The translations under genes were made by a program, and so were the position numbers. Below are positions 16,998 through 25,348 of a DNA stretch of 64,000 nt, one piece after another; position 1 is the stretch's first letter; every line of letters begins with the position of its first letter. The notes under the pieces were generated by a model. That model did no database searches. It saw only the letters and a list, made by a program, of their open reading frames with translations, and was not told where the DNA came from. This stretch comes from Deltaproteobacteria bacterium (lineage in GTDB: Bacteria > Desulfobacterota > Deferrimicrobia > Deferrimicrobiales > Deferrimicrobiaceae), in contig JAKAHC010000002.1 in the NCBI GenBank assembly GCA_021815305.1, positions 288,112 to 352,111 of the forward strand, read 5' to 3'.

Positions 16998-18482
16998 TCA
17001 GCTCGCCCCTCCCCGATACGCGGGCGCTCTTCCGGAAATGCCGCTCTCTTCCGGAACAGCCTCCTGCCGAGGTCCGTTCGACGGACTGCGGCGACTTGCC
17101 GTTTCGGAGCGTCCTTTACCTCCTGCAAGTATCGTAACGCTGGGTCTTCCGGCGGAATCCGGAGGATTTTGCCGGAGGCGATCCAGTTCCTTTCGCCCCA
17201 GGAAGATCCGCGTCCGCGCCGTGTCGGGAACGTAGAACGTAATCCCTTCGAGCGCGTCGGCGTTCGGAACGGTCGTTCCGAACAGGGGGTCCGCTATGTC
17301 CCGGATGCGGATCGTCGTCTTCCCGCCTTCGGAATCGTACTTCCAGCGCAGGTACTTGTGCGCAACGTAATAGTCGAGGAGCCGAGACGTCGATCTCACA
17401 TAGATGTTGCCAGTCTCGTACTCGCGCGCGAGATTCCGCAGCGCCGCCTGGGTGCCGGGGCAGATATACTGGGGACAATCGTTGTTCTTCCCCAGATGCG
17501 TGTACACGATGGTGTATCCGCCGACTTCCTTGAGCCGATCCAGCGTTTTTCGGGAAATGACGTAGGCGAGGCGCTTGTTGGTCGCCCCGGTTCCGACACC
17601 CCTCCAATAATCGTCGAATCGAATGAACTCGTAGATCCTCTGCCCGTCGTCCAGACTCGCAACCCGGACCAGATCGTTGTTCTCCTGCATCGCGTACTTC
17701 TTGTCGCCGAAGACCGCCAGCGCGTTCTTCGCGATTTCCTTGAGGACGTTGATCGCGGAGTATACAGGATGATCGCGATCGAATATGGTGGCAAACATGC
17801 CTGCGCGAATCGGCACCGCCTGCCCGGCGATCATGGTGACGCGGCCGAGCCAGGCGAACCGTATCCCGTAGCGAAGGGTCAGGTCCGCGTGATACTCCTT
17901 CGCCCCCGGATGGTCACCCAGCCCGAATGTGACATCGTCTCCGAGATTCGACGGAGATCTGTCATGATCCACCCATACTTCGATCCGGCAGTCGTTCCTC
18001 CGGAGCTCCTGCAGCATCGCATGCTCGTCGGAGCGTGAGAGCCCCGGCTTCTTCCCGTACGAATGGATGACGTCGATCGACCCGTTCCTGATATCTCGGA
18101 TGATCGTGGCGGAAACGTTCGGATCGCCGGAAAAATAGGAGATTGCGCCGTTCGCCGGCTCGTAGGGGAGGAAGCTGTTCCCGATGTTCAAGCCGATTCC
18201 CTGGCCCATGCTCGTCATTTCCCGCGTATTGATGAATTTCTGAATCTCCAGGAATTCGTCAAGAGTTTGCGTGTCATCCATGTCGTTGGAAATCGCAAGT
18301 GCCGCCATATATGGATAGGGAAACTTACGCAATGCGACCAACGAATTCTCGGGATCTGAATGGTAATAGTACTTATTTATATCGTAAATTTTCTTTATGT
18401 AGATTACACAGAATACAAATATAGCTGCGACAGGCAGCAAAAACACCAGAATCTTGCGCAATGACATATTTTTTATCTTCAA
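16998..18482 (-). CDS. membrane-anchored polysaccharide-deacetylase-like protein
   Basis: A 494-residue protein with one N-terminal membrane helix (ILVFLLPVAAIFVFCVIYI) and a large periplasmic part. ALAISNDMDDTQT resembles the NodB motif that supplies catalytic and metal-binding Asp, and IDVIHSYG plus CRIEVWVDHD could supply further metal ligands. The classical HSxxH metal motif is not clear, so activity is uncertain. The C-terminus, after about residue 430, is basic, Ser/Pro-rich and probably disordered. It lies between the polymerase gene and a glycosyltransferase, which fits glycan de-N-acetylation after polymerisation. Confidence 0.5.
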   Translation of the reverse strand: MKIKNMSLRKILVFLLPVAAIFVFCVIYIKKIYDINKYYYHSDPENSLVALRKFPYPYMAALAISNDMDDTQTLDEFLEIQKFINTREMTSMGQGIGLNIGNSFLPYEPANGAISYFSGDPNVSATIIRDIRNGSIDVIHSYGKKPGLSRSDEHAMLQELRRNDCRIEVWVDHDRSPSNLGDDVTFGLGDHPGAKEYHADLTLRYGIRFAWLGRVTMIAGQAVPIRAGMFATIFDRDHPVYSAINVLKEIAKNALAVFGDKKYAMQENNDLVRVASLDDGQRIYEFIRFDDYWRGVGTGATNKRLAYVISRKTLDRLKEVGGYTIVYTHLGKNNDCPQYICPGTQAALRNLAREYETGNIYVRSTSRLLDYYVAHKYLRWKYDSEGGKTTIRIRDIADPLFGTTVPNADALEGITFYVPDTARTRIFLGRKELDRLRQNPPDSAGRPSVTILAGGKGRSETASRRSPSNGPRQEAVPEESGISGRAPAYRGGAS

Positions 18483-18491
18483 TTTCCCCGC

Positions 18492-19940
18492 CTATTCCGC
18501 CGTAGCCTGATGACTTTGTTTTGTCATGTATTTTGTAGAAAATATAATGCCTGCGAATACCCACAGGAACATGAATAACTTGTTCCCTAGAGTTGCTGTA
18601 TCTACTATACCGTGGAACAGAAAAGCTATGATTCCGCCTAGAAGACCAACTACAGCGTATGACACATACTTATCCAATACTGCACTTCTCCGTATTCCAT
18701 AGACGAAGATCGCTGCAATAAGCCAGAGAAACGCCGAGATGCCGAATATCCCCATTTCGGCCGTCATCTGCAAAAAGATGTTGTGTACCGCATAGTGCGT
18801 GATTTCCTTCAGGCCTTCCTTCGTCGTGTCGTATCTCATCATGACTTCGGTGTAGTTGTTCAGGCCAACGCCGGTAATTGGATTGTCCCGGATGATATTG
18901 AAAGCAACCTCGAACTGCGGGAGTCTCGACTCCGCCGAGCCTCGATCATCGCCTTCGAGCCGGTCGTAGAGTTTCAACGACAGCCTCGGATAGATCGGCG
19001 AGATCAGGACGCACACCATCATGATGGAGATGACCGTCTTCACGAGCCCCCACTTCCCGCGTATCTTCCCGAATACGAACACCGTCACGAAGACGGCGGC
19101 GATGGCGAAACTGATCCAGCCACCCCGGGAATTCGACCAGAGCAGCGCGCCGCCCCCCAATGTCAGTCCCGCTCCGCACAACAACTTCCAGTGCGACCGG
19201 ATGCCGGAGAACAGCAGGCTGAGCGCCAAGGGGAGCGAAAAATCCAGACACCAGGCGAAGTCGTTGTAGGAGACCCAGGTGCCGGAGATCCGGGATTCGA
19301 TGCGCGGCGGCCCCCCCATCGCGGTGGGCCAGAACGGTTCGCCGTATCGATGTTGCGCGAAACCCACCAAGGCTTCCAGAAACAATCCGACAATGATGAA
19401 GGCGACGAAGACCCGCATCTTCTTCACATCCCGGATGTTGTTCGCAAGATACAGGAAGGCCAGGTACATCTTGCAGACCTCGGTCAGTTCGAACCTCGTC
19501 AGCTCCGGCCGCGTGGCGCCGACCATCGACAACGCCCCGATGGCGATCAGGGCGATGGCCGGAATGGAAATCTCCGGAAAGAAATGGACGTCGATCCTTT
19601 TGCTGAATGCCATCTCCGATATCCACAACAGGTAAAGGAAGAACAGGACGATATCGAACAAGGAAACGATATAGCCGGAGGCGCCGCTGATATGTGCTTC
19701 CGGAGAGCCCAATGTCACGTCGATCGTTATCGGAAGGCATAGAGTGAGCAGGCCCCAAAGCGCAAACTTGGTATTCCCCACGATGAGCAAGAGAAAGGGT
19801 CCCATGACCGCGGCGGAGAGAAGCGTTGCGTAGGTGTTCGAAAAGTTGCCGTAAAAATAGTACACGGCGCGGGCGGCCATCACGCCCCCCACGAGGGCTG
19901 CAGACAGCCAGAGCGCCTTGTGTTTTGCGGTGGTGGTCAT
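18492..19940 (-). CDS. O-antigen polymerase/ligase-like membrane protein (Wzy/WaaL type)
   Basis: A 482-residue polytopic membrane protein of the O-antigen ligase family with about 11-12 helices. The conserved periplasmic loop includes LPQFEVAFNIIRDNPITGVG and AVHNIFLQMTAEMGIFG, where the HN-x3-Q segment is the family hallmark. It polymerises or ligates the lipid-linked repeat units. An IS3-family remnant lies 140 bp upstream of its start, between it and the AlgD-type gene. Confidence 0.85.
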   Translation of the reverse strand: MTTTAKHKALWLSAALVGGVMAARAVYYFYGNFSNTYATLLSAAVMGPFLLLIVGNTKFALWGLLTLCLPITIDVTLGSPEAHISGASGYIVSLFDIVLFFLYLLWISEMAFSKRIDVHFFPEISIPAIALIAIGALSMVGATRPELTRFELTEVCKMYLAFLYLANNIRDVKKMRVFVAFIIVGLFLEALVGFAQHRYGEPFWPTAMGGPPRIESRISGTWVSYNDFAWCLDFSLPLALSLLFSGIRSHWKLLCGAGLTLGGGALLWSNSRGGWISFAIAAVFVTVFVFGKIRGKWGLVKTVISIMMVCVLISPIYPRLSLKLYDRLEGDDRGSAESRLPQFEVAFNIIRDNPITGVGLNNYTEVMMRYDTTKEGLKEITHYAVHNIFLQMTAEMGIFGISAFLWLIAAIFVYGIRRSAVLDKYVSYAVVGLLGGIIAFLFHGIVDTATLGNKLFMFLWVFAGIIFSTKYMTKQSHQATAE

Positions 19941-20079
19941 ATCACGTGGCTCTTGAGGACCGGCATTTCCGATTGCGGAGGCCCAACGCGAGAGCGAAGG
20001 CCCGGCCCATCTCCAGCAGCACAGCGCGCGCCGAGCCGGTGAAACGTTCCGGAAACACGGCCTGGAATACGGTCAGTGC

Positions 20080-20364
20080 GTGCCGGCGCACCTTCAGGCC
20101 TTCCTCCGTATAGAGCCGGTAGATCCGTTTATGATTGGCGGCCATGTTCTCGCGCTCCAGCATGATGCATAGCATAGGCGACGGTATCCGAAGCGGGGCC
20201 ACCGATGGGCCAGCGCCCGCATTCGCTCCCGGATCGGGCCATCCCCCTTGTCCCGCCCACGGTACCGGTACGCAGGCGGGAGATTCCCACCAGGGAACAG
20301 TCTCTGCGCTCGCTGACGCCTTTCTCCCGGGCCGCATCCACAGCCTCCCGCCGCTGCGGATGCG
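20080..20364 (-). pseudogene. IS3-family transposase OrfB, truncated and frameshifted
   Basis: Pieces in different minus-strand frames give REKGVSERRDCSLVGISRL, then YRYRGRDKGDGPIRERM and RWPRFGYRRLCY, then NHKRIYRLYTEEGLKVRR. These match in order the N-terminal HTH region of IS3 OrfB. At least two frameshifts separate them and the integrase core is absent. Confidence 0.72.
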
Positions 20365-20630
20365 TCAGTACTTTTTTGATAGGGCATGCCTCAGACCGTC
20401 GATGTCCAGCGCCTGGTCTGCCACGATCCGCTTCAGCCGGGTGTTCTCCGCCTCCAGGGTCTTGAGCCTGCGAACGTCGGAGATCTCCATGTCGGCATAC
20501 TTGGCCTTCCAGCGGTAGAAAGTTCCTTCACAGATCCCGTGGCGTCGGCAAAGATCCTTGGTGGGGGTTCCGGCGTTGGCTTCCTCAGAATGGCAACGAT
20601 CTTCTCCTCGGTGAACCGTTTCCCTTTCAT
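20365..20630 (-). pseudogene. IS3-family transposase OrfA, frameshifted
   Basis: ATG 20630 begins MKGKRFTEEKIVAILRK, the usual OrfA start with an HTH domain. After residue 17 the frame is lost by a small deletion or insertion. The neighbouring frame continues EANAGTPTKDLCRRHGICEG, then TFYRWKAKY and a leucine-zipper-like segment (LKTLEAENTRLKRIVADQAL), ending ALSKKY at 20365. Broken by one frameshift. Confidence 0.8.
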
Positions 20631-20777
20631 GGGCCGTCCTCCTTGGAACCATTAGTTTATCCGTGGAGGACTCCCTTTCAAGTTGGATTAAAATCCGGGG
20701 GGGCAGGTCACCAAGGCACATGTTCTGCGACGTCTTGATGGACGGGGTCAGCGCCTCGTTCGCAGGTCAATGCGGTT

Positions 20778-22094
20778 CTACCAGCAGATGCCTTCATATC
20801 TGATTTTCTTGCTGCGCTCTCTGGCATTCAGGTTGACGTTGATCAGATCGAGGATGATCACGTTGCGACGTCGTGTCTTGCTGAGGTACTCGTTGAAATC
20901 CTTGTTCCGGTTCCCGATGACGATGATGTCCACATTGCGGAATGCTTCCGACATGCTCCCGCTCAACAAGGTGGAGACATGCGGGATCATCTTGTTGATG
21001 TACCGCTGGTTCGCACCGTAGAGTTTCGCCAGCGACACCTCATTATCGTAGATCTTCACGTCGTAGCCTTTGCCGATCAATCGTTCCACTAACTCGACCA
21101 TCGGACTCTCCCGGAGGTCGTCGGTACCGGCCTTGAAGCTCAACCCCAGGATTCCGATGCGCTTCTTGTTGTATTTCCGTATCATGTCGAACGCCACGTC
21201 GATCTGTTTCTGATTCGTAGGAATCAAGGACTTAAGTAATGGCAGGTCTAGGTCCACCTCCTGTGCCTTGTACAGCAAAGCGCGCACATCCTTCGGAAGA
21301 CAGGAGCCGCCAAATGCGAATCCCGGCTTGAGATAATAGGGCGACAGGTTCAGTTTTGCGTCCTTGCAGAAGATTTCCATAACCTTGTGGCTGTCGACGC
21401 CCATCTTCTTGCAGATATTTCCGATTTCGTTCCCGTACGATACCTTCACCGCATGAAAGGCATTGCAGGAATACTTGATCATTTCAGCGATCTTGATTTC
21501 CGTACGTACGATCTCCGCGTTTACGTTCTTGTATATCTTCGCGATCTTCTCCCCGCTCTTGTTGTCATACTGGCCGATCACCGTAAAAGGCGGATTATAG
21601 TAATCGTGCAACGAAGTGCCTTCGCGCATGAATTCCGGATTCATGCACACTCCGAAATCCTTGCCGACCTTCTTGCCGGACGTCTTGGTCAATATCGGGA
21701 TGACGACGTTCTCCACCGTGCCCGGCAAGACCGTGCTTCGGACATTGACAACATGATACGAGGGATGGTTTTTCAGATTCCGCCCGATCTGCTCCGACAC
21801 CCGTACAATGTGCTGCAAGTCTAGACTTCCGTTCTCCTTGCTCGGAGTCCCGACGCAGATGATCGACACCTCCGCATCCGGAATATTGTTCGTCGTCGCT
21901 CTCAGATACTTCTTCGCGATCCCTTCCCGTATGACGCCCTCAAGCCCCTTCTCGACGATCGGACTCCTGCCGCTATTGATGATCGAAACCTTGCTGCTAT
22001 CTATGTCGATCCCCGTTACGTCGTTGGACTCACTGGCCAGACAAGCAGCCGACACGCAACCCACGTAGCCCATCCCGAAGATGTTGATCTTCAT
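20778..22094 (-). CDS. algD: GDP-mannose 6-dehydrogenase-type nucleotide-sugar dehydrogenase
   Basis: ATG 22094 gives 438 residues, the usual AlgD length; the longer open frame upstream is not protein-like. NAD-binding motif IFGMGYVGCVSAACLA is at the N-terminus, CVGTPSKENGSLDL follows, and the catalytic cysteine lies in PGFAFGGSCLPKDVRAL, which is the AlgD form of the motif. GLSFKAGTDDLRESPM is the conserved C-terminal segment. It oxidises GDP-mannose to GDP-mannuronate in the cytoplasm, so the polymer may contain mannuronic acid or a derivative. No alg8/alg44 genes are in the window, so alginate itself is not indicated. A UDP-sugar substrate cannot be ruled out. Confidence 0.83.
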   Translation of the reverse strand: MKINIFGMGYVGCVSAACLASESNDVTGIDIDSSKVSIINSGRSPIVEKGLEGVIREGIAKKYLRATTNNIPDAEVSIICVGTPSKENGSLDLQHIVRVSEQIGRNLKNHPSYHVVNVRSTVLPGTVENVVIPILTKTSGKKVGKDFGVCMNPEFMREGTSLHDYYNPPFTVIGQYDNKSGEKIAKIYKNVNAEIVRTEIKIAEMIKYSCNAFHAVKVSYGNEIGNICKKMGVDSHKVMEIFCKDAKLNLSPYYLKPGFAFGGSCLPKDVRALLYKAQEVDLDLPLLKSLIPTNQKQIDVAFDMIRKYNKKRIGILGLSFKAGTDDLRESPMVELVERLIGKGYDVKIYDNEVSLAKLYGANQRYINKMIPHVSTLLSGSMSEAFRNVDIIVIGNRNKDFNEYLSKTRRRNVIILDLINVNLNARERSKKIRYEGICW

Positions 22095-22240
22095 GCCGCC
22101 CCGCCCCTTTTTGCCGAAATTTTGTCGCAAGCACGATCTCTTCCGGTCCCGAATCGTATCGTCGCGGCCGTCTGCGCAATCCGAGGGGCCGCTTGCCGTC
22201 CCCGCCCGGCCCGCAGCCACATCCGTCCGCCGACAGCCCG

Positions 22241-23791
22241 TTACGCTCCTTGTCCCGCTTGCATCTCCGCCGGGATCCTTGCGCGACCGAAGATTGCCCT
22301 CGGATCCCCGACGATTCTCGTGAGAAACTGCGCCGCCACTTTGCGGATCCGAAGGAAGAAGATCTTCATCTCGATCATCGCGACGATGAGGAACTGGTAC
22401 TTCTCCATGAATTCGACGAACCCGTCCTTCAACAGAAACCGCAGCGTTCCCAATGGGATGAGGCCGGCCCTGCGCGCCGTCTTCTTCCCTTCCATCAGGA
22501 AGAGCAGTCCGTTCAGGTACAGGTTCTTCCTCTTCCAGCGCGCCCCCTCGTACTTCAGTCCGCCGCGGAAGTCCAGGAGGTATCCGCTGTCGTCCTTGCC
22601 GAGTATGAATCGATCCGCGACCGCCCGCTCGTAGAGGACCGAACCGGGGAAGAAGACCAGGTTGAAGGCCTGGATATAGAAGGGTCCCGGGAGCCCGGAA
22701 ATGAACCGGAGCGTATCGACCACATCTTCGCGTGCCTCGTACGGGTTGGACATGATGAAAAAGTAGTACGGGACAAGCTCCTGCCGGCGGCTGATGATCG
22801 CCGCCGCACGCGATACGGAAGCGTTCGATATGGCTCGGCGATAAACCTCCGTCTTGGTTCTTTCGCTTCCGCTCTCGACCCCCATCCGGACCCGCCACAT
22901 CCCCGCCCGCACCATCAGGTCGATCTTTTCCTCCGTGACCTGCGTCGGAGAAACCATGCATTCGAACGGGAGACCTACCTGTCCCCAGAACTCGCGGGCG
23001 AACTCCCGCAGGTCGTCAAGGCTGCGGGCCAGGAAGTCCTCGTCGATGAAATAGTAGTACCGTGAGTTCGGAAATCTCCCGCGGAGAAGTCTGGCCTGCT
23101 CGATGTACCTCGGGATGCTCATCTTCCGCAGGTACCTCCCCTTCCCCGCGTAGATCTCCTTCATCTTCGCGTTGGTGCAGTAGGTACAGTGCCGGGCGCA
23201 CCCGCGGGAGCCGCTGAACATGATCGGCTCGTTGACGTTCGACAGGTCCGAGACCTTTTCGAAGCGCTCTCCGACGAGCCTGAACTCGTCCGCAAAGGAG
23301 TAGTCGGCCAAGGGAAGGCCATCGAGGTCCTCGATCAGGGGCCGGAGCGGATTCTTCCGGACCACGCCGTCCTCCTTGAAAACTAGGTTCGCCAGTTCCC
23401 TCACGTCGCGTCCTGATTCCAGGCAGCTGAGGAACTCGATCATGAACCCCTCGCCTTCCCCCACGCAGACAAGATCCGCTGATTTCAGGCAGTCCTCGGG
23501 GTTCAGGGTCGCGTGGACTCCGCCCCAAACCAGCGGCTTGCCGGTCATCGCAAGCGCCCTGACGATCTGGTGGGCCTTTTCCGAACCCCTCGAGAAACAG
23601 CTGATCCCGATGGCATCGGCGTCGGCGACGATGCGACGCAATCCGGCCAGCGCCTCCGCCGTGAATGCTCCCGATTCGCTTCCCATGGTGATGATCCTGG
23701 TCGAATATCCGGCCTGTTTGAGAACACTCGACACCGTCCGCATGCCGAGCGCCCAGACGTCCACCTCCGTGTATATCAGCGCGACGTGCAC
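22241..23791 (-). CDS. B12-binding-domain radical SAM protein
   Basis: A 516-residue protein. The N-terminal 150 residues have a cobalamin-binding-like fold (WALGMRTVSSVLKQAGY, GISCFSRGS, VWGGVHATLNPED, GEGEGF). The radical SAM core starts with the cluster motif CARHCTYC (Cys-x3-Cys-x2-Cys), followed by FIDEDFLA and MGVESGSERTK. The usual DxHxxG cobalamin motif is not obvious at the N-terminus, so cobalamin use is uncertain. Such enzymes methylate or rearrange unactivated carbons, and in glycan loci they are thought to modify lipid or sugar moieties. It is encoded just upstream of the AlgD-type gene. Confidence 0.82.
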   Translation of the reverse strand: MHVALIYTEVDVWALGMRTVSSVLKQAGYSTRIITMGSESGAFTAEALAGLRRIVADADAIGISCFSRGSEKAHQIVRALAMTGKPLVWGGVHATLNPEDCLKSADLVCVGEGEGFMIEFLSCLESGRDVRELANLVFKEDGVVRKNPLRPLIEDLDGLPLADYSFADEFRLVGERFEKVSDLSNVNEPIMFSGSRGCARHCTYCTNAKMKEIYAGKGRYLRKMSIPRYIEQARLLRGRFPNSRYYYFIDEDFLARSLDDLREFAREFWGQVGLPFECMVSPTQVTEEKIDLMVRAGMWRVRMGVESGSERTKTEVYRRAISNASVSRAAAIISRRQELVPYYFFIMSNPYEAREDVVDTLRFISGLPGPFYIQAFNLVFFPGSVLYERAVADRFILGKDDSGYLLDFRGGLKYEGARWKRKNLYLNGLLFLMEGKKTARRAGLIPLGTLRFLLKDGFVEFMEKYQFLIVAMIEMKIFFLRIRKVAAQFLTRIVGDPRAIFGRARIPAEMQAGQGA

Positions 23792-23838
23792 CTTACGATC
23801 TCCTGTGGGTTGGGATGGTCACGACTTCCCGATCCGGA

Positions 23839-24360
23839 TCATCGCTCGATCTTCGACAGCCACTCCTCACGCCAGAAGAAGTGGCACGTCCTGTCGCAGG
23901 GGCCGAAATCGACCGTCCCCTGGCATTGGACCCCTTCGAGAATAACGATCCCCCTGCATTTCTTGACGCGCAGATCCCGCTCGTCGAGGAATCTCTCGAC
24001 GCGCTTCAACACCTTCTGGGTGGTCCCGCAATATTCCCACATCTCTTCCATGAACACGCACCCTTTGGTTGCGTTCCAGCGACTGAGCGTGGCTTCGATG
24101 TCCTCCCTCGCGCAGACCCGTACCAGGTCCCCCTTCCGGAGACTCCCGGCCGCGGTCTCGACGGAACCGACCGCCGGTCTGGCGCGGAAGATGTCTCTGA
24201 GAAGATTTTTTATGTAACGGATCCGCCTCTTGAGGATTCGCTTCACCCTGTGCGGGAGCTGGAAGACGATCTCGTACATCCGCAGCGCGGGTGCGATGAC
24301 CGTCCATCCTCGAAGCTGGCACATCTTCTCCGTCGTGTCGTCGCTATGGCGTGGAATCAT
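23839..24360 (-). CDS. conserved small cysteine-rich protein of unknown function
   Basis: A 173-residue soluble protein with no signal peptide or membrane helix. The C-terminal 100 residues look highly constrained: LRKGDLVRVC, FMEEMWEYCGTTQKVLKRV, FLDERD, CRGIVILEGVQCQG, then CDRTCHFFWREEWL. Five or more cysteines here suggest metal binding or redox function. From memory, proteins of this pattern recur in polysaccharide loci without an assigned activity. The ATG at 24360 lies inside the end of the M28 peptidase frame if the UGA of that gene is read through (17-bp overlap), which suggests coupled translation of the two. Confidence 0.7.
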   Translation of the reverse strand: MIPRHSDDTTEKMCQLRGWTVIAPALRMYEIVFQLPHRVKRILKRRIRYIKNLLRDIFRARPAVGSVETAAGSLRKGDLVRVCAREDIEATLSRWNATKGCVFMEEMWEYCGTTQKVLKRVERFLDERDLRVKKCRGIVILEGVQCQGTVDFGPCDRTCHFFWREEWLSKIER

Positions 24361-25348
24361 GCTGGCCTGCCAAAGATGAGATCGTCCGAATCACGGCCGT
24401 CGTCGTTCGCTGCAGGAACCAGAAATCTATCTTGTCAGCGGTATCCGATCGGGAGTGCTCGAACGGGTTCTCGTAGAAGGAATTGATGTACACGGCGTGG
24501 TATCCTTCTGACCAGAAGGAGCCCTCGTCGCCTCACCCGCAGTCATCGCGAACGACCTCTTGGACGTTCAGCCCGGCAGTCCTCCTCATCTCTTTCCCGA
24601 CGGTGCGCACGAGAGCACGTTCCGTCGTCTTCCCGGCTACGAGGAGGACATTGTCGCCGTAGGCGAGGCCGTACAGGAAGTTGCGCACGGCGCGCCAAAG
24701 GCCCTTCGCCTTGCCTTTCCAGGTGGCATGCGACGACAGCGCCTTGAGCACCGGGAGCGACCTCGGCCGGTTGTAGGCCAGGACATCGAGATTGACCACC
24801 ACTTCGATGTCCTTCCTCTCGCTCCGCGCGGTTCTCGCGAAGCGGCGGCTCCCCGCCGTCCGGACCTCTTCGTTGGAGAACACGCACAGGTAGACAGACT
24901 TGTCCGGCTTGAGACCTCCGAGTGCGCGGCCGACCTCGAGGATCGCGGCGACGCCGCTCCCGTTGTCGTCGCCCCCCGGGGCGGAGCCGTCCTCGCTGTC
25001 GGAAATGGAGTCCAGGTGGGCCACCGCCATGACGATCTTCGCGGGCTCCTTGCGCCCCAGCACGACCGCCACGACGTTCGGCCACGGCTTTCCGTGGTCG
25101 TCGTAGCTTCGTATGTCGGCGTGGACGCCGAAGGACGAGAGCTCTGCGGCGATCCAGCGTGCCGCCTCCCACTGTCGTTCCCACGTTCGCCGCTCCCCCA
25201 TCCCCTGAAAATGCCTGACCGTCTCGAACATCCGGGCCCTGTCGGCCTGCGGGGTCGTTCCCGCCCGTGCCGGCACCGGGCCCGCCATTCCCGACACGAG
25301 CATCGAGGCAACGAACACCCACGCTGCGGTCCCTTTTGCGCCGTTCAC
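24344..25348 (-). CDS. secreted M28-family peptidase with in-frame TGA (candidate selenoprotein)
   Basis: GTG 25348 overlaps the preceding FemAB-like stop by 4 bp (GTGA). A signal peptide (AAWVFVASMLVSGMAG) is followed by an M28 zinc peptidase domain: AHLDS, GGDDNGSGVAA, FSNEE and NLDVLAY carry metal ligands and the catalytic Glu. At codon 272 (24535-24533) the frame meets TGA after VVRDDCG. Without any frame change it continues GDEGSFWSEGYHAVYINSFY, then ENPFEHSRSDTADKI, which supplies the last ligand His and the usual Asp-Thr segment, and ends at TAG 24344. A hairpin suited to a bacterial SECIS follows the TGA. Termination at TGA would remove a metal ligand and leave a 172-bp gap in an otherwise overlapping operon. 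Full product: 334 residues. Alternative: recent nonsense mutation or sequencing error. Confidence 0.7.
24503..24520 (-). promoter_or_regulatory. candidate bacterial SECIS hairpin
   Basis: On the minus strand, 12 bases after the TGA, the RNA is UCCUUCU-GGUC-AGAAGGA, a perfect 7-bp stem with a four-base loop. The loop starts 19 bases after UGA. The E. coli fdhF SECIS upper hairpin likewise begins about 11 bases after UGA and presents a GGUC loop to SelB. The stem lies inside codons for SFWSEG, so chance or protein constraint could contribute. Confidence 0.5.

Larger units (their letters stand above)
20080..20710 (-). mobile_element. degraded IS3-family insertion sequence remnant
   Basis: One end is visible at 20710: the minus strand starts TGACCTGCCCCCC, an IS3-like terminal repeat start. 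Downstream are orfA (20365-20630) and an orfB beginning, both frameshifted. Similarity to the transposase stops after KVRR near 20080, and the rest of orfB, with the DDE catalytic residues, is missing together with the other end. The stretch 19942-20080 has no recognisable gene. The element is not mobile by itself. Confidence 0.75.

Noticed and set aside
22095-22961. N-terminal extension of the AlgD-like protein to 727 residues
   Set aside because: The extension overlaps the radical SAM gene in another frame and has no domain; ATG 22094 gives the normal family length.
24361-24535. Frameshift explanation for the M28 peptidase break
   Set aside because: Codon-by-codon reading shows the downstream conserved segment is in the same frame; only the TGA codon interrupts it.
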